In this document: in pieces, positions 44,401-56,937 of the stretch
Layout: each line of letters opens with the position of its first letter
Position numbering within the stretch: the first letter of the stretch is position 1
Source: Undaria pinnatifida
Lineage: Eukaryota; Sar; Phaeophyceae; Laminariales; Alariaceae
Length of the DNA: 64,000 nt
Direction of reading: 5' to 3'
Assembly: GCA_012845835.1 (NCBI GenBank)
Contig: JABAKD010000007.1
Coordinates: 9,204,223-9,268,222, forward strand
The notes under the pieces: model-generated
The model's database searches: none
What the model was told of the DNA's origin: nothing
The model's input: only the letters and a program-made list of their open reading frames with translations
Program-made: the position numbers and the translations under genes

Positions 44401-47400
44401 GCCTAGGGTCAACAATAAGGATACGGCTGAGGCTGACGCTAATGCTATGCTACGGCGAAGAGTGAGGGAAAAGCGAATACTACCGTAAGAAAAGTTAGAG
44501 CCAATAGATAGTAACTTACGGCGCTACAACTAAGGCTACGGCTAAGGCTAGGGCTACGGCTGAGGCTAAGGCTGAGGTTAAGGAGAAGGCCAAGTCTAAG
44601 GTTACAATTGTGGTTTAAGACCAAGACTACGACTAAAACCAAGACTAGGGATAAAGCCATGGCTACACGGAGGCTAAGGTTGAGGTTCAAGTTAAGGCTA
44701 AGGCCACGGTTAAGGCTAAGGTTAATGTCTGAGACCAAGACTAAGACAAAGGCTAAGACTAAGACCAACGCTAAGCTAAGGCTAAGGCTAAGTCCAATGT
44801 TAAGGCTAAGGCAAAGGTTAAGGCCAAGGCTGAGGCTAAGATAAGGCTAAGGTTAGAAATGAACAGCCAACGCTATGGCTAATGCTATGGCTTTCACTAA
44901 GGCGAAGGCGAAGGATAATGCTAAGGCTACGGGTACGGTCAAGGCCAAAGTCAATATCATGCTTGAGGTCGAGGCTAAGGCTAACGCTACGGATAAGGCT
45001 GATGCCAAGGCGAAAACCAAGGCAATCGCTACGGCTAACGTTAGGCCTAAGGCGAGGGTAAAGCCTAAGGCCAAAGCTAAGGCCGACGCCAAGGCCAGGG
45101 CCAAAGCTAACGTCATCGCTAACGCAAAAGCTAACGCTAAGGCTACAGATAAGGCCAAGGCTAATCCTTTGGAGCTGCACCGACGTCCTGGAGGACAAAC
45201 TGCTACATTGGAATATTTTTTACAGCTCTAAAACGGTTAAGGCTAAGGAAAAGGCTTCGGAAAACCACCAAGGTTAACACTAAAGATAACGCTAAGGCCG
45301 ACGCTAAGTCCAACGCACATGACGTCAATTGGTGGCGCGCTTCTGCTTTGACGCGAAGGGTGTAACAGAGAAAACGGCGTAAGACAAATACCTAACAATA
45401 ACACTAAGGCTAACATTAAGGCCAATGATAAGGCTAAGGCCAAGGGTAACGCCGAAAAGGAGGCTAACGCTAGCGCGAAGCCTAGGCCTTAGTCCAAGAC
45501 TAAGACGAAATTTAATGCCAAGGCTAAGACTAAATCGAACGCTTTATAGAACTATCGCTAAGGCGAAGGGTAAGGCTATACCTTAGGGGAAGCTGGACGC
45601 GAAGACTAACGCACATATCGCCAACTGGTTGCGCGCATCTGCTTGATGCTAAGAGTGCAGCTGAGGAAACGGCCTAAGACTAAGACGAAAACTAAGGCCA
45701 ACGCACACATTAAGGCCAAGGCTAAGGGCATGGCTAATACCAACTTCAAGACAAGCGCTAACGCTAAGTCTAACGCTAAGACCAACGCACATGTCGCCAA
45801 TTGGAGGCGCGCTTCTGCTTGGACGCGAAGGGTGCGGCAGAGGAGACAGCCTTGATCGCGGCGCTGAAGGTCCTCTCGTTCGCATCGACACCTTCCGTCG
45901 CCATTTCTTCCAGCAGAGTCAGGCTGGCCTCCACCTAAAAGGCGTTGAAACGGCCATCATCAGAGAAAAAAAGACACATCACAATGTCACACTATTGTCA
46001 CATTGTCATCAACGAAGCACAAGATTATCACAGTATCAAATTATTGCCACGCTATCACACTGCCTTCCACCATCAACCCACCTGGCCCGATTTCTCGCAA
46101 GCACTGACGAGAGCAGAATACGTGACGACATCGGGGCTCAACCCCCTATCCCGCATGTCACCCAGCAGCCCCACCGCTCTCTCCCACTCCCCACAGCTCC
46201 CCAAAACGCTAGCGAGGGAGTTGTACGTCCAAAGGTCAGGCGTAAGCCCTGCCTGCTGCATCTGGTTGAACAGGCTGTGTGGAAGAAATACATACAAATC
46301 GCATGGGGCACAGGGGGAGAAGGGGGGGGGGCGGGTGGGGGGGGGGGGGCGTGCTCATTTGTTGCTCGCCGTTGTCAATTAACCACGCACCCATTCCGAG
46401 ACAGATCACCGTTCCTACTCCTATTAAACAATAGATATACCTTCAACACTTGGGCGCTCATGAAGATTTTTCGACACATGACATACAAACAAACGTTTTT
46501 TCTTTAATTATTTGGTGGGAGGGCAAAACATGGAACCGGGGGAACAGGGTCATAGAGGCAAAATGACCAACCAGATATGGAAAGGCGTTGGCAAATAAAC
46601 GCTACGAGTAGTGCACTTGAACAAGTCAGGCGCCAGCTCTGCCCGCTGAACCTGGTTGAATAGGCTGGGTGAAAGAAGGAAAAAACAAACAAACAACGGA
46701 ACAGGAGGGGGGGGGGAGGACGGGGGGAGGGGGAGGGGGGGAATGTACTCGCTACCAGGGGCGGGAGGGAGAGAAGAATGCCCTACGTCACGTTGGGGCG
46801 GAGGCGGGGGGTGGGTGGGGGGGTGAGAGCGGGGGCAGGGAGGAGGTCAGGAAGCACAAGAACAGAACAAAATAGTACGTGAGCGATTGCTCCTAGCGAT
46901 ATGAACATGGAAGGCGAGAGGAACGAAGGAAGGCGGGAATCAGAGGCGAGCGGGGCGCGCGGGGGGCGGGGGCGGGGGGGGGTATGAAGAAATCTGCCCG
47001 AACAATCAACAAACTAGAGGGGAGGAAGAAGGGGATAAGAGTAGTACCTGAATGTGTGTTCCAATGCGGGAGGCGGGAGAAGGGGGCGCGGGGCTGGGAT
47101 GGAACGTGAGCGGGGGGAAGAGAGGGGGAGATCACGAGAACGAAATTTGTTCCAGACATTAAAAAAAATGAATCAACCTTTCCTACCTAAAAGCAGTCCA
47201 GTGATCCGCTCCGGCTTCGCAGGCGGCGATGACAGTGTTGAATGTCACCGCATCGGGAGCGATGCCTTCCGCCTCCATAGCCTCTAGCAAACCCACCTGC
47301 GAAAGTTGTGGGGTACTTTTTTCTTGTGAGTTGGTTCCGACAACGACAGCGACAACGGCAACGAGACGTCTCGTGAGCTCGTAAGGAGGGCACGAGGGGC

Positions 47401-50400
47401 GCGGCGGCCGACCCATCACTAAACCACAGCAAAACAGCAATATTAGAAGAACCAAGAAACCGACGAGCAGGGAGCCGGCGAAAATTAAGCGTACCATAAA
47501 TAAAGCTTGTAAGTGGAGCACCCGCACGAAAGCAAGGGGAAAAAACATTAACATGACCACGACCATCACCAACACTCGCAACATCATCAACACAAGCACT
47601 ACCACCGCCGCCGTCGTCGCCATCACCACCACCACCACCACCACCACCACCACCAACACCACCACCACCAACACCACCAACACCACGATCACCACCACCA
47701 CCAGCGAAAAACACCCACCGCCCTCGTCCACTCCCCAGCGGTCTTGCACAGCGCCATGGCCGTGTTGTAGGTCTGCAAGTTGCGCGCCACCTCCTTGTCC
47801 CACATCATGCGAAGCAAAGCCATCCCTTCTTCCATCCCCCCCGCCCTACCACACGCCATAATACCAGCGTTGAAAACCACCGTCGTAACAATTTCCTGGC
47901 GACAATTGGGGCGTTACCGGAGGGGGGGGGGTGGACAAAAGGAAGAGCAGAAGGGGTTTGTTGGAGCCTAGAGAAAACACGTAATTATTCCAGCCTTGAA
48001 AACCACGGTCGTAGCGATTTCCGGGTAATAATTCAGGGGCGTGAGGTTGGGGGTTAGAAGGAGGGGGGGGGGGAGGGGCAGAAGGGGTTTGTCGAAGTCT
48101 GGAGGAAAACACACAAAATTTTCAGCGTTGCAAACTACCGTCGTAACGGTTTTCAGCGATAATTTGGGCGTTATTGTGGGGGGGAGGGGGGAGGGTAAGG
48201 TTGGGGGTTGGAGGAAGGGGATGGCGTGTCACGATTGCGGAGTTTACCGAAAACATGGGTGCCAATAAATATCTAGGCCATGGGATGACCCAATAATTCA
48301 GCGTCGAAAACCACCGTCGCAACGGTTTTCCGGCGATAATTCTGGCGTTATTGTGGGCGGGAAGGGGGGGGGTGAGGTTAGGGGTTAGAGAAGGGGGTGG
48401 CGAGTCACGATTGCGGAGTTTACCGAAAATGTGTGTGCCAATAAATACCTAGGCCATGGGACGGTCCATCGGGATATAGTACATGACAAGAGCGTAACAC
48501 ATCCCACCTTGTCTACCACCCCCGCCCATAATATCACCCGGGTGGTAACCATTCTAAAATCCTACACGACCACCTGATTTATCGCCCGGGGTACGTGGTA
48601 CCCCCCACCCCCCCCCCGAGGTAATGCCTCCTAATCAGCATCATATCCCCGACTACCTGGAAAGCGGCGGAAAAAACCCTTCATAATTATTGCTATCACC
48701 CCACACCGCTGCAGTAGACTACCCGGGTGCAAAATATGATGAAACCCCAAACGATACCTAAGTCACTAACTGTGTTATACGAATACGCGCACAATTTCAA
48801 ACATTTTCTCTACGCTATTTCAAATACGTCAGCTGTGAGTTTGATCAGTTGGGTAGTCGGTATTCAGCTTTGCAAGCTGTCTGTGTTGTGGAAGGAATTC
48901 GAGTAAGAAATACTCGGAGTATATCATACTGCCGTAGTTCAAATACGTCACCTGTGAGTTCAATCAGTTGAGTGGTCGATACTCAGCTTTGCAAGACGCT
49001 GTGGAAGGAATTCGAGCATACGCATACATAAAATCACACGCATGCCGTGGAGTCCCGGACAATCACACGATATGTTTAGTGTTCACACCACAGTTCGGCC
49101 TGGGAATGGACAATTTTTAGACGTAAAATTTGGAAAAAAAAATGTTCCATGGTCGTTCGGCCTGGGAATGAATGGAACATTTTTAGACGTAAAATTTGGA
49201 AAAAAAATGTCCCATGGTCGTTCTTTACGAAAAAGACTCTTTAGGAAATCAACCAATCAGCGATGGGGAAAACAAAACCACGTCACGGCAAAAAGTTGTT
49301 CGGAGCGTAGCACTAATAAAGAAAGCACTGCCGCCACAGGCCGCCATCACCCTTTTGCTTAAAAAAAAGTCAGCCCACCGGGGTGCCTTTGCTTCTCGTA
49401 CGAAGCGTACTGCTGTACAGCCCCAGGCCCAGAGCGCAGAGCAGTAGCGTGCACATGGACGCACGAGCGTGAGCGGCCGCTTGGGCTCGGCGGCCGGCAG
49501 CACGACGGGGCTGCCCAATATGTGATACGAAGGGACCAAGCAGTAGCAGTTGATCTCTTGTTTTCTTGGCTGCTGCTGCTGCTGCTGTGCAAGCTCCTGG
49601 GCCGTGCTGCACCGCGCATGGTATACGGCGCCGCCCGTATACCTCCGTGGCGGCGCGCCCCACCTCTAGCCCACGTGTACGTTGTTGCTGTACGTGCCGT
49701 TGGGCTTGAATCTTGGTCAAGACTTCTTCTCAGCACGTGCCTGGGGTCAGACTCCAAGCGTGTAGTAGTGTATTTGTCTGCACCCGCGCACTCGTACTCG
49801 TATGATACGTGCCATTGTCAACCACTCCCGGATCACTTGGACATTTGTTTTCCCGTTTGCCCTTGGTCGAGGTTCCTTCTGGTGTTTTTGAATTGCCCAT
49901 CACGAAATCGATTGTCGTGGTCTCCCAAAAAGTGACTGGATGGGGCGATTTTCCGCCAGATCGTTCTCTACGGATACTACGTCGATTCGAGCGGAGTTTG
50001 TTTTGCTGCATGCTGCACATGCCAATGCAGAACATGACTATGTGTTTCCGCACTACTCAAGCACGCCATGAGAGCAAGAGGCAGAAACCACAGGAAAAAA
50101 CATGTTTCTCCGCACCTTTCCGTCTGCAACACCGTGAATTTGTACTCCTGTGCTACAAAAAGCAAGTCATCCGAACGGCATGTGCCTGTGTGAGGTGTCT
50201 GTATGGCGTCAAGATCGAAACCATCTCCGCCTCCGAGATATATCACATACAAGTTCTCTGTGCACCTACACTAAAACCACGTAGTTAGGGGTATGGCGGT
50301 AGTTTTACTTTTTCATAATTTTTAATCTTTTTTGGCTGGTCTATCCGAATGGCCTGCCGCTTTTTTGGGTCAAAAAAGGCCTCCAATCCCCCCCCTAACA

Positions 50401-50657
50401 GTGCATGGTTTCTCTCTAGTGCGCTACGTCGCAGTTCCCTCGCGACGCGAGCGGAATGGGGCTCGCCAATGTTGGGCTTGAAAAGGCCCGTTCTGTGTTG
50501 GTACCATTGCTCGCCCTTTTCGGCCACTACTGCTTTTAATGCCCAAAGCAGGCACCAATCTCGCTCCTCGCGCACCAGCTGGTCTCGCTTCTCGCGGGGC
50601 AATCCCACGCTCGTCTGTCACGAGGCGAGGTCTACCGACCCAGAAGAAAACAACAAG

Positions 50658-50715
<58 letters not shown>

Positions 50716-53700
50716 GTGCTACTGTAGCTGCCAGCTTGACACCAAAGGTAGCGCCTTATGCTCGTGCAGTACTCTTATCTCTGCTGCACCGTGCGCTCTT
50801 CCTTCCGCACAATGTTTTTGCTCTTTCCGGCACTACCTGCCATACACGGCGCTAGATCATCCCTAAATTACACTTCCAAGGACGCAAAATCTCTCTACAA
50901 AACAAAAGAGACTTGTGCTATTGACACTTTCAAGGACGCCAAATCTCTCTACAAAACAAAGGAGACTTGTGCTATTTACACTCCCAAAGACGCAAAATCT
51001 CTCTACAAAACAAAAGATACTTGTGTTATTTACACTTTTAAGGACGCAAAATCTGTCTACAAAGCAAAAGAGACTTGTGCTGTAGCTTCACCTTTTATAG
51101 TATACCAGGTATCACGTTATCACCCGGAGAGCATTGAATATCACCGCCAAAGGAAAACATAAAACAGTTTACTTTTTTTTTTGTTCGTGATATATATTGT
51201 CTTCGCAACTTTTTATTTCCCCTTCCCTATCCGTCGTCGTCTCGAGTCCAGGGTCGTTAAGCAGGCTCTCCCCCCTCCTCACACGCCTGCGTTTGGCGTC
51301 GCGAGAAAACCTTCAGCCCTTTCTTCCCTCGTCGACTCGCACCGAACTGCGACTACCCACGCTGCTAGTTGTTGATCGTGGCAGTTGATTCCTGTTGGTC
51401 TTTATTTACGGTCCGTTCGTTGTCATTTTGTTTTCAATTTCCGTATGATTACCATCGGATATTGGTTGTGGCTTACCGCTGATTCTTCGCTCTCCAAAAG
51501 ATCTTCGATGAGATCCACGCCGTCTTCCCAGCGGCCGACCCTCCCGTAGGCCGTCACCGCTGCTGCCACGCTGGGTAAACAAAATAAAAAGTTGATAAAA
51601 CACATTGCAAAAAAAACACAGCAAGAAAAGATAAAAGTTGGCTCCAGAACGATTTCATGACCTCTTTCAAGACCATAGATTTGGGATCTTGTTGAAATTG
51701 GCAGCACCAACAAAAAAACGCCAAACAACGGAAACGTGGGATATATACAAACACACCAAACACACATCAAACAGGAAAACCAACAAACACTCAAAACAAT
51801 AAAAACACGCACACAAGCAAAAGCAAAAAAACAAGAAACAAGAAACCAGCAGCTGCCGCACGCACCTGTACATAGGGTGTACCATCTCCATGAGGTCCAG
51901 CTCATCAGCGACACCACTGTAACATCAGGTATAGTCTAGCCGCACATGGCTTTTGCTACTAAACCTTACAATACCCTCGCATACAGTACGTTTTCTGAAA
52001 AAACAAAAAACAAAGTACGAAAAACTAAAAATAGAAATGAAAAAACAACGACAACTGGTGACAGGTATATACAACATGCAACCCCCCCCCGAGAAAAAAT
52101 GATGCAAAAAAAAAAGAAACAACCATTAAACAAAAAAAACGAAAAGCAAAACATGAGACCAGCAGCGACCGCACGCACCTGTACGAAGTGTGCACTATCC
52201 CCATCAGCTCCAGCTCATCAGCGACAGCAGCAGCCCCGTGCCAATCCTTGCTCCCAACAAGCGATGTAAGCAAAACTGCACCGGCTCGGCTATCACACTC
52301 AAGACCCTTCTCTCGCAAGCTCCTACGAATATGGGGGCAGGAGTGGGAGTTAGAGCTTCGGTGGGCGTGGAAGGATAGGGGTTAGCTTAGGGTTTAGGGG
52401 TGGATGGCGGTGGCGGTGGGCGGAAGTGGGTGTGAGGCCGAGGGCTAGGATGACAACCAAATACCTGAACACCACCTCTACTTATTTCCTCTTGATGCCC
52501 TCACGCGTGTTTGTCGGACAGAAGTCAGAGAGGCAAGTGTGTGAAGTGTAAAAAAGTGTCTATTTATGGAGTAGGTGTGGGCGGGGAGGGCGGGGGGAAT
52601 GCTCCCAAAACGGGCGACGCAAGAACCACCGCACCGCACCCGTTCGGCTATCACACCCAAGCTCTTTCTCTCACAAGCTCCTACAGATATTGGCGGTCGG
52701 GGTGGAGGGGCAGGGTTTGGACGGAATAGGGTGGCTTAGTGTGGACGGCAGGGGTGGTTGGCCAGGGTATACTCGTTTCATGCATAGCCGCAGTCTCAAG
52801 ACTATTGACCCTCGTACTCCTACAATGTCGGGAAGGAGCAACGTCGGGTTCTTCACCGACCAGACAGACATCGCGTGCAACATCACCAAGCGCGAAGCAT
52901 CGTGAAGCGTTCGGCGAGTCGCATGAAGGGTGAGCCTGCATCCTACTTAAGGAACCACGTGGAAGGCGGGCTTCCGCACACCTTGTGCGTACTTTTCTTG
53001 CATATCGGGGATGGCAGCTTCGCATGAGCTAAGCTGGGTTCTGGTGTGGCTACCTTCAGAGGCAGCAAGGAGGCCGTGGATGGAGGTGGGGGTTGGCGGG
53101 TGTGTGTGAAGAGTGGAGGCTTGCTCCCAAACGGGCGATAGTCCAACTCGTTCTCTCTCAAAAGACCCCTATAGAGGGGAAGAAGGTGGTTAGCGTGGGG
53201 GTGTGGGTGGGCGTGGATGCGGGCAGGCATGGAGGCCTGGGGGGCGGGGATGGGGGTCTGGGGGGTGAGGGTGGGGATGGGTACGGGTCAGGGTGGGGGT
53301 CGGCCTGGGCGGTCGGGGTATTAAAGGTTGTGTGGGGGTGGGGGGAAGAGAATCGAGGCTCACCTCCTTCTCCCCGTAGTTCCTTCAGAGAGAGGGGGGG
53401 GGTGGGGGTAGGTCAGGGGGCAGAGGTGGATGGGCGTAGGGGGGAAGGGGGAAGGGGGAGTCGTGTCGGGGGGGAGGGGGGGTAGTGGAGGGGAGGTGGG
53501 GGTTCGGGTGGATAGGGGTAGGGATAGAAGTGAAAAGGGGAAGGGCGAGTCGGGTGTTAGGGGGGTGGGTAGGGTAGGTATGGTGAGGGAGGGGGTGGGC
53601 GGGGTGGTTTGCGGGATGAGGAACAATGAGGAAGGGGAAGGTGGTGTCCTCAAGCTATGCACAACCGCCATACACCCTTGCTTCCCTGCAATGGTCGCAC

Positions 53701-56700
53701 CCCCGCCATGCCGGGACGGAGCACGTCGGATTTTCACTTTCACCGGCGAGGTAGACATCGCGTGCACCAAGCGCGAAGGGGGAGGTATAAACAGGGGCAT
53801 GTGAAGGCCGAGGGGAAATAGGGCGAAAGTAAACACCACACCGCCACCACCAACACCACCAACGACACCAAAACCAAAGACTGAAAAAACAGCCCAAAAA
53901 CACCAACCTGAGTACTGCCACAGCGATGGCCGCCCTTTCTCCAACCCCCCCTCCAGGCGAGGCACACGCGTACAGCACCGCCGTATGCTCAATAACCCCC
54001 GGCTCTAGCCCCAGCTGCGAGAGGCGAACGAGGGCCCTAAACGCCGCCCCTGCGGCAGTCGCCGCTGCTGCACCATCCCCAGGATAACTGGAAGAGGTAG
54101 GATACTTGGAAACTAAATCTTGGGTGGGGTAGGGGGGGTCACCACTAAACGCCTCCGTCCCCATGGTGGCGGTGGCCGTGGCTGTGGTGGGGGTAGCGGT
54201 GGTGGTGGCGGTGGCGGTAGCGCTGTGGATGATGGCAGCCGCGTCCCCCAGCATGTCAGAGAAAAAGGGCCCGCTTCCTACTTCACCTTCCCCAACATCG
54301 CCGTCACCAACATCAACACCATCCTCACCGTCACCATCACCAGCATATCCGCCTTCAACCACAAACTCGTTACCATCACACTCCTCCTCATCACCAGGGC
54401 GACCGACAGGTGACAGGAGCAACAAGTTCGCGTCGGCCCCTCTAGGGGTCAACATTTTTTCCTCCCCCGGGGCCGGGGGCGATAGTTTCTCGTCCCCGGG
54501 AGGGAACAATAACCTCGCGTCCCCTGTACGTGGCGGTGCGGGTTCTTTAATAATACCGCGGCTGCTGCCGCTGGCACCTCTGCTGCTGCTGCTGCTGCCG
54601 ATGGTGGTGGTGGTGCGAGGTGTGGGAAGCGCAGATGGACCAAGAGCAGCTTGTGCGCGCACGTACATCACCTTGAGAACGGCAACGGGAGTGAGAGGGC
54701 AGGGGGGACGGGAGGTTATAGTTTGGTTCCTCCTAACCGCACCAGCGATGTGCAACAGCAGTAGATCTGCTCTACTGCTGTGTCACCGTGCATTCGGTAG
54801 AGGTGCGCCATTTTTTTTCTTTTCTGGGGCACCTCACCGGTGGACAATACCATGTTGAACAAAAAAAAAGGAACCAAAAATTTCGACGATTTTGGGTATA
54901 TACCGTTATATCCCTTTTAGCCCCCAAAACCCCTCCCTGTACCAATTCCAACTTATTTCTCTACACCAAAACGGGTTTCCAGTTGCAGAGGCGTTAAGGA
55001 GCCTCGTCGACCAGAAGCCATTTCAGCCAAAAAGCGCTACACCTATCGCGGCTCCGCGTCACGTGTGTATACAGCCACGCCGCTGTCAGCAGCTTTCACG
55101 AGACTTCAGGATTATTATCTAGGATAACGTGAGGAAATCGGGTAATATTTTGATATAATACGAGTTGTAATGAGGTCGACCAAATTTCCAGCGAAAAAAC
55201 AAAAATCGTCGGATTTTTTTTTCCGGACAAAGTTCTATGAGGAGGGTTGGGGTCAGGGTTGGGGTTGGGGTTTTAGTTAGGGTTGGGGTCTAAAGTAGCG
55301 TTTTGGGGCAGTTTTGGATATTTCCCTTCTACAAAAATACTGGAACCACACGTGGGCCAACAAAATTTCCCCGATTTCCACAATCAATCCTAGAAAATAA
55401 TCCAAAGTTGATTGCGGTGAAGGCGGCTCACTGCTGTACTGCCATATGTTTTGTGCAGAAGGCGCGGCCGTAAGGCTTACCCTTAGTTGCATGCTGGGAG
55501 TGGCCAGCGGCAGCATAGCTTCGAAAAATTCAGACGCGCCAGCCCAATCCTCAGCCTTGAACATGGCCACCATCGCCACCCCTGCCGCCGCACTTGTAAA
55601 CAACGAAAAAAAAAATAAAAAAAATAGAGAAATATTATTAGGAATCGGGAACCGATGATAATAATATGTTGTTTGTTGTTCATAGAGAGAATTCGGCGTT
55701 ATGGTTCATACTTTTTTTTTCGGCGGAGTACGTACGTAGCTTGCTTTGACAGCAGCAGCAGCAACTGGCATTGTTTGGTTGATCGCGCTTGTGGAGACAC
55801 CAAGTGGATACCGCACGAGACGGTGCTGGCAGACTGGTAGAACACGCGAACAGACAGAGCTGTTGTTTACAACTGGACAGCGGTCGCTCACTGGACCAGA
55901 TAATTCGTGATTTCGTGATTTTCGAGTTCATCGCTAGACCGCGAATCGGGGAATTAGCGAGAGCAACATGGCCACCATCGCCACCCTTGCCGTGGCCCTG
56001 TAAACACCGAAAAAAAACACAAAAAACGTGGGAGACATACGACAGGAAAACGGCGCCAATCAACAAGTGAACGGAGCTGAAACAAAAACAAAAACAGACG
56101 TACACGTACATACCAGCAAAAAAAACATCAAAAGAAAACGGAGCAGACCTGAACATGAAGTGAACCGTTATGGCATCTCCTTTTATTGATGTGGCGGTGC
56201 TTTGTTTCCCTCTCGCCGCTCCCCGCCCACCCCATCTCAACAACCACCAGCCCACTCCCGGCGATGCCACCACAACCAATCCATCCCCAACACACCACCA
56301 AACAAAACTTACATCAGCGAATCAATGCTACCCTCCTCCCCTCGCTACCATCTCCACCACCACAACTTCCCCCCGCCCTCCCCCCCGCATCTCGCGACCA
56401 CTACCATCCCCACCGCCAGCCCCCCTTCCTCAAAACTACCACCACCATTACCACTACCCCCTCCCCCCTGCCCGCCCAACCACCACTACCTCTCACACCA
56501 ACTCACTTGAGCGTGTCAAATTCGTCGTCTCCTCCCGCCCCCAGGAGACCGTCCGCCCTAGCCCCAGCCAGCACCCTGGCTGCGTGCTTGGTCTGTCCCG
56601 TTGCCAGCATAGCCACCGAAGCCGCGCAAGCCGTCCAGGCCACGGCAGCCTGCTTGGCCATGGCGTCTCTGTGCACAAGAGTCGCCCACCTGAGGGAGAC

Positions 56701-56836
56701 CAAAATACAAACACAAAACAAGCAACATGGACAAACATATGTATATGTATGTATGCACGAACAATTGAAAAATAGAGAAACAGGAAGAAAAATAGCACTA
56801 TAAATAACGAAAACAACAACAACAACAACAAACAGC

Positions 56837-56880
<44 letters not shown>

Positions 56881-56885
56881 ACAGC

Positions 56886-56937
<52 letters not shown>

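Larger units (their letters stand above)
44050..45790 (+). repeat. degenerate GGCTAA hexamer satellite
   Basis: AAGGCTAAGGCTAAGG-type units fill the intron between PPR exons 12 and 13. A block GTTAAGGCCAACGCTAAGAC / CTATGCTGATGCTAGA repeats at 44.1 and 44.22 kb. Because the unit is six bases, long frames on both strands encode Ala/Lys or Leu/Ala strings. Confidence 0.85.

Noticed and set aside
44050..45790. Ala/Lys-rich histone-like protein
   Set aside because: The GGCTAA six-base period gives open frames on both strands; no non-repeat domain is present, and it lies in a PPR intron.
44050..45790. Telomeric repeat of the TTAGGC type
   Set aside because: The unit is GGCTAA, whose complement is TTAGCC, not TTAGGC. 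It is also highly degenerate and internal.
53390..53640. Gly/Val-rich plus-strand ORF in the G-rich intron
   Set aside because: Low-complexity G-rich sequence upstream of a PPR acceptor; on the transcript strand it is a pyrimidine-rich tract.
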